The notes beneath the pieces were generated by a model. It saw only the letters and a list, made by a program, of their open reading frames with translations. It was not told where the DNA came from and searched no databases. A stretch of 64,000 nucleotides of DNA, taken from positions 1,612,001 through 1,676,000 of the forward strand of contig NZ_CP064791.1 of the NCBI RefSeq assembly GCF_017094465.1, given 5' to 3'. Shown here piece by piece: positions 60,382-64,000 of this stretch. Source of the stretch: Halapricum desulfuricans (GTDB lineage: Archaea; Halobacteriota; Halobacteria; Halobacteriales; Haloarculaceae). The position numbers and the translations under genes were made by a program. Each line of letters begins with the position of its first letter. Positions within the stretch are counted from its first letter, which is position 1.

Positions 60382-62568
60382 TCAGTCATGGTGTAATTTC
60401 TTCCTGAAGTAACGTCGTGAAGCGACGGCCACGGCGAAAAACGCGAGGACGACGCCGAGGAGTACGAACGCCGTCCCCCAGCCGAAAGCCAGGTCGTCGA
60501 GCACGCCGGCCGTGATGATCGCGTACAGTTGATAGGGCAACGCACTGGCCGATTCCAGCAGCGCCGGGTTCGAGACGTGAACGAACGGCGGCTGCATCGA
60601 CACGCCGACCCGGAAACTAGAGAGGACGCTCGGCGCCCGCGTCGGCGCGACGGGGCCGTTGAGCACCAGCAGCAGGGGTGCCGTCTCCCCGGCGATCCGG
60701 CCGACCCCCAGGATGACGCCGGTGATGATGCCGGGCATCGACGCGGGAATCACGACGGATCGGATCGTCTGCCAGCGGCTCACGCCCAGGGCGGCGCTGG
60801 CGTCGCGGTACTCGTCGGGGACGCTCTGCATCGCCTCACGGCTGGTGATCAACACCAGCGGCAACAGCATGAATCCGAGCACAAGTTGGGACGCCAGAAT
60901 CGAGCCGCTGTTGCCGAACCGGGGCACGACGAACGCCAGCCCGAAGAGGCCGAAGACGATACTCGGGGTACTCCAGAGGCCGTTCGTCGCGATATCGACC
61001 GCGCCGGTGAAGGCGCTGTCCTCGGCGTATTCGGTCAGGAAGACGGCCGCGCCGACGGCGATGGGGACGGCGAAGACGACCGCCCCGAGGACGATCCAGA
61101 TCGTCCCGACCAGCGCCGGGTAGACACCAGTCTGGATGCCGAGCCCCTGGGTGGGGTTGGTCACGAACGGCCAGACGATCGTGCCGCGATCGACGATGCC
61201 GACGGTGTGCGTACCGACGGCCCTGCCCGTCACGAGCGCGTGGAGACCTGCAGCGATGATACCCCACAGGAACAGCCGCCCGCTGTAACTAGCGGGCGCC
61301 AGCCACGCTTGGCCGCTACCATCGGACCGTTCGGACAGGGAACGGCCAACGACCCCGAGCAGACCGATACCGGCCACGAGCAGCGCCAGCCACGCGACCG
61401 GCGCGATCCCGGCGACGACGAGCGGGCCGGCGACCGCCTGCAGGCCAACAGCGGCAAGCGATAGTCCCACGAGAGTGAGTGTAATTCGTCGGAGTGTCTG
61501 CTGGGCGTCCCCGACAGGGTTCCAGGACGGGGAGCGAGCGCGGAGTACCAGCAACCCCCAGCCGGCGACCAGCACCGCCGGCACGGCCCCGGCAGTCAGC
61601 GTCGGCTCGATCGTCGTAGTCGCCGTCGAGAGGGGCGACCCGGTAAGGACGGCGTATCCGAGACCGAGTATGCCGACCGCGAGCAGTCCGGCGAGCCCGG
61701 CGCGTACGTAGGTGGCAACAATCCGCGGGGCGGAGCTGGCACCGAATCCGCGTCGGGCCTGCACGGCAAACTCGATCAGCGCGGCCGTACCGACGACCGC
61801 GAGCGTCCCGGCGCTGACCGAGAGGTTTTCGACGACCGTGCCGATCCCGCGCTCGGCGACATACAGCAGCAGGAACGCCAGCACGCCGATGACGAGCACG
61901 ACGACGAGCGAGAGCAGCAGAAACGCGCCGTGCTGGCGACCAGTCGCACCGAACCCGCCGTAAGCCTTGCCGGCCGTCCAGATCGCCAGCAGTCCGCCGC
62001 CCATCGTCACCAGCGGGACCACAGTTCTGGCTGAGACGGTCACCGCGAAAGCCGTCGACTCCCACTGCCAGCCGGGTCCGACGAGCCCCGATATGATGAT
62101 CGCACCGATCACCACGAGGAACCCGCCGACCGGCAGCGTCGACCCGAGATCCTCGCGCGCGGTGACCGTCGCGTACCAGACACCTGCACCGATACCGACT
62201 GCGAGGGCCCACGCCAGCGCGCCGGCGTCGATCACCGTCCCGAGAAGCGCTCTCGCCGTCAGCAGCCACACGACTGCGAGAACGGTGCTGGCGGTGACGC
62301 CGGTGCTCGCGCCGGGCTGTGTTCCGACGTTCGCCCGGTTGGATGCGATTCCCAGACCGACAATCGCTGCGCCGAGAGCACCGCTGGCAGCCCCAAAGAA
62401 GGTCAACCCGGAGACGCCACCGACAGTCTCGGTCGTCGGCACCCAGCCGAAGAACGTCCCGACTGCGCCGCCGAACAGCGCGAACGCGAGCGCGATCGTG
62501 AGTACTGCGGCCCGCTCGTAGCTCGAGGTCCCCGTCCGAACGAGTGGACGGCTGTAGGCGTCGCTCAT
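60382..62568 (-). CDS. pstA: Phosphate ABC transporter permease PstA (second set), strongly extended
   Basis: This 728-residue protein is closely similar to the first PstA over its C-terminal ~290 residues ([20 protein letters not shown], then [20 protein letters not shown]). About 430 N-terminal residues form many additional hydrophobic helices, so it is more than twice the usual size. The coupling loop is intact, which suggests a functional contact to an ATPase. No pstB follows; the next gene is pstS of the first set. It overlaps the pstC2 stop by four bases. Confidence 0.93.
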   Translation of the reverse strand: MSDAYSRPLVRTGTSSYERAAVLTIALAFALFGGAVGTFFGWVPTTETVGGVSGLTFFGAASGALGAAIVGLGIASNRANVGTQPGASTGVTASTVLAVVWLLTARALLGTVIDAGALAWALAVGIGAGVWYATVTAREDLGSTLPVGGFLVVIGAIIISGLVGPGWQWESTAFAVTVSARTVVPLVTMGGGLLAIWTAGKAYGGFGATGRQHGAFLLLSLVVVLVIGVLAFLLLYVAERGIGTVVENLSVSAGTLAVVGTAALIEFAVQARRGFGASSAPRIVATYVRAGLAGLLAVGILGLGYAVLTGSPLSTATTTIEPTLTAGAVPAVLVAGWGLLVLRARSPSWNPVGDAQQTLRRITLTLVGLSLAAVGLQAVAGPLVVAGIAPVAWLALLVAGIGLLGVVGRSLSERSDGSGQAWLAPASYSGRLFLWGIIAAGLHALVTGRAVGTHTVGIVDRGTIVWPFVTNPTQGLGIQTGVYPALVGTIWIVLGAVVFAVPIAVGAAVFLTEYAEDSAFTGAVDIATNGLWSTPSIVFGLFGLAFVVPRFGNSGSILASQLVLGFMLLPLVLITSREAMQSVPDEYRDASAALGVSRWQTIRSVVIPASMPGIITGVILGVGRIAGETAPLLLVLNGPVAPTRAPSVLSSFRVGVSMQPPFVHVSNPALLESASALPYQLYAIITAGVLDDLAFGWGTAFVLLGVVLAFFAVAVASRRYFRKKLHHD

Positions 62569-63680
62569 TGGTTCCCTCCGAGCGTCCGTCGCATCCGCAT
62601 CTCGACGAGTTGAGAGACGATCCCGAGACCGGTGACGATCACCATCAGCAGGACGCCGGCCGCGAACAGCGCGCTCCAGAACGTCCCGCCTGGCGTGACG
62701 TGGCCGTAGCTGCTGGCGATAAAGGTCGTCAGCGTCTCCGTGCTGTCAAAGACGTTGTACCCTGTCGGTTCGGGAAGTCGACGGCTGTGTGAGATCATCA
62801 CCGTCGCGGCCATCGTCTCGCCCATCGCACGGCCGATCCCGAGCAGGACTGCCGCCGAGACGCCCGAGAACGCGGCCGGGAGTGTGACGCTACCGATCGT
62901 CTGCCAGTCCGTCGCCCCGACCGCGAGAGAGCCGTCTTTCATCGCGTTCGGGACGGCCGCCAGCGCGTCTTCAGCGACCGAGACGACCGTCGGGAGCGCC
63001 ATGAACCCGATGACGACGCCGATCGCGAACATCGCACCGGGCGAGACGGACAGCCGATCGGTGACGTAGGGGTTGACGATCGTGAACCCGATGAACCCAT
63101 AGACGATCGAGGGGATGCCGGCCAGGATCTCGACGGCCGGCTTGACGATATCCCGCAGCCAGCCGGGCGCGATCTCGCTGATGAACAGCGCTCCAGCGAT
63201 TCCCAGCGGGCCGGCCACGGCGATCGCGACGATCGTCGTCAGGATCGTCCCCCACAGCATCGGGATCAGCGAGTAACTGCCCTGGCTGGACGACCAGACG
63301 TTCTCGCCGAATGGGTTGATCAACTCGAGCCCCGCCGTCCGGAACGCCGGAATCGACTCCAGCACGAGGAATACGGCGATCAGCCCGAGCGTTACCAGTG
63401 CCGAGACGGTCATCAGAAACGTTACCACCTTCGCTGTCAGTGCCTGCCGATAGACCCAGCCGAGCCCCGACACGGCCAGAAAGAGGACGACGAAAAGTGG
63501 CGTCCACAGCGACTGCAGCAGGAAGCCAGCGAAACTGCAGACGACCAGTGTGATCTGGCCGACGGCCAACAGGAGGCTGAGACGGTCGAGTTCGTCGATC
63601 GACCGCCGAAGCGAGGCGACACGTGCGTGTCCCCACTGGGTCACGGCCGACAGCGGATTCGTCGTACGGTTGTCGAACAT
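62565..63680 (-). CDS. pstC: Phosphate ABC transporter permease PstC (second set)
   Basis: This 371-residue permease resembles the first PstC: FISEIAPGWLRDIVKPAVEI, AGIPSIVYGFIGFT, VPNAMKDGSLAVGATDWQTI and PAAFSGVSAAVLLGIGRAMG. It has a longer cytoplasmic N-terminus (MFDNRTTNPLSAVTQWGHAR). It is coupled to pstA2 by an ATGA overlap and lies 40 bases after the pstS2 stop. Confidence 0.95.
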   Translation of the reverse strand: MFDNRTTNPLSAVTQWGHARVASLRRSIDELDRLSLLLAVGQITLVVCSFAGFLLQSLWTPLFVVLFLAVSGLGWVYRQALTAKVVTFLMTVSALVTLGLIAVFLVLESIPAFRTAGLELINPFGENVWSSSQGSYSLIPMLWGTILTTIVAIAVAGPLGIAGALFISEIAPGWLRDIVKPAVEILAGIPSIVYGFIGFTIVNPYVTDRLSVSPGAMFAIGVVIGFMALPTVVSVAEDALAAVPNAMKDGSLAVGATDWQTIGSVTLPAAFSGVSAAVLLGIGRAMGETMAATVMISHSRRLPEPTGYNVFDSTETLTTFIASSYGHVTPGGTFWSALFAAGVLLMVIVTGLGIVSQLVEMRMRRTLGGNQ

Positions 63681-63720
63681 TGGAATTGAACGGGCGGGAA
63701 ACTGGACGCAAGTCGCTAGA

Positions 63721-64000
63721 CTATGCCTGGTCGGGGAGCTTTTCGCGTTCGGCCTCGCGCCGTTCCGGCGGAATCTTGAAGTAGTTGTTCGGCTCGACGA
63801 AGTTAGTCTGGCCGAACTCCGAGAGCAGCATGTTGATGAACGCGGCTTCCTTCTCGGAGGTCCCGTCGTAGGTGTACGCGTGGAGGTCCCGACTCAGCGG
63901 ATACCCCTCCGCGCCGAGGTTGTCGCCGTAGCTGTAGACCGTCCCGTCGAGTTCGAGGTCGATCGGCGGCGTGGGGCCGTCGGGTTCGACGAACGCCAGC
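63721..64000 (-). CDS. pstS: Phosphate-binding protein PstS (second set), C-terminal part only
   Basis: The last 92 residues are within the window, starting at the right edge. They read LAFVEPDGPTPPIDLELDGT, then GYPLSRDLHAYTYDGTSEKE and FINMLLSEFGQTNFV, close to the first PstS (YPLSRDLHCYTYDGTSKMEA). The stop is TAG at 63723-63721. It heads the operon pstS2-pstC2-pstA2. Confidence 0.92.
   Translation of the reverse strand, partial: LAFVEPDGPTPPIDLELDGTVYSYGDNLGAEGYPLSRDLHAYTYDGTSEKEAAFINMLLSEFGQTNFVEPNNYFKIPPERREAEREKLPDQA

Noticed and set aside
1-64000. CRISPR array
   Set aside because: No regularly spaced identical repeats of 24-40 bases with unique spacers were found. All repeats seen are dispersed, tandem in-frame or palindromic.

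Overview
The window is chromosomal DNA of an extremely halophilic archaeon (class Halobacteria). The DNA is GC-rich and the predicted proteins are strongly acidic. Several genes have a TATA-like box about 24-30 bases before the start codon, as expected for leaderless mRNAs. Diagnostic content includes a sensory rhodopsin with its transducer, the archaeal pantoate kinase/phosphopantothenate pathway, PAN, Mre11-Rad50, RadB, archaeal TopA, GatB, Elp3, S24e/S27ae, twin-arginine (Tat) signal peptides and bat-type HTH regulators. The genus cannot be fixed from the sequence alone. The window starts inside an oxidoreductase gene and ends inside a phosphate-binding protein gene.

Layout. 1-10 kb: oxidoreductase, VOC dioxygenase-like protein, HTH regulator, FolD, zinc-ribbon protein, short FAD protein, HisG-like protein, then two coiled-coil/repeat proteins beside a Pit-type phosphate permease. 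10-16.3 kb: SDR, glycerophosphodiesterase, an operon of a HEAT-pseudokinase and a membrane protein, and the operon of an HtrII-like transducer with a sensory rhodopsin. 16.3-18.5 kb: a gene-poor zone ending at tRNA-Lys(CTT), packed with copies of the tRNA 3' end and long direct repeats around one Tat-exported cysteine-rich protein. 18.6-25 kb: CNNM/CorC-like protein, coenzyme A genes, a toxin-antitoxin pair and aspS. 25-29.2 kb: a type IIG-like restriction-methylase broken by one in-frame stop inside an AT-rich target-recognition segment. 29-43 kb: regulators, ZIP transporter, topA, gatB, rimI, PAN and mre11-rad50. 43-55 kb: PAPS-reductase-like protein, Elp3, DUF5784-type protein, acetyltransferase, carotenoid-type enzymes, a threonine-synthase-like protein lacking its lysine, S24e/S27ae, a UbiA-lycopene-cyclase fusion, radB and a methyltransferase. 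54.9-64 kb: two consecutive Pst phosphate-uptake gene sets sharing one PstB and one PhoU.

How it fits together. Phosphate acquisition dominates: one Pit-type permease plus pstS2-C2-A2 followed by pstS1-C1-A1-B-phoU. AspRS and GatB together suggest the indirect, tRNA-dependent amidation route. Mre11, Rad50 and RadB give a repair theme.

The most unusual content is non-coding. One family of three-hairpin elements keeps its linker motifs while its stems change in compensation, and its isolated copies fill 3'-to-3' gaps between genes. Two 80-82 bp double-hairpin elements form a second family. A four-hairpin element lies after the threonine-synthase-like gene. Two loci, tRNA-Lys and the 3' end of aspS, carry serial copies of their own 3' ends, as expected from repeated integration and loss of mobile DNA.
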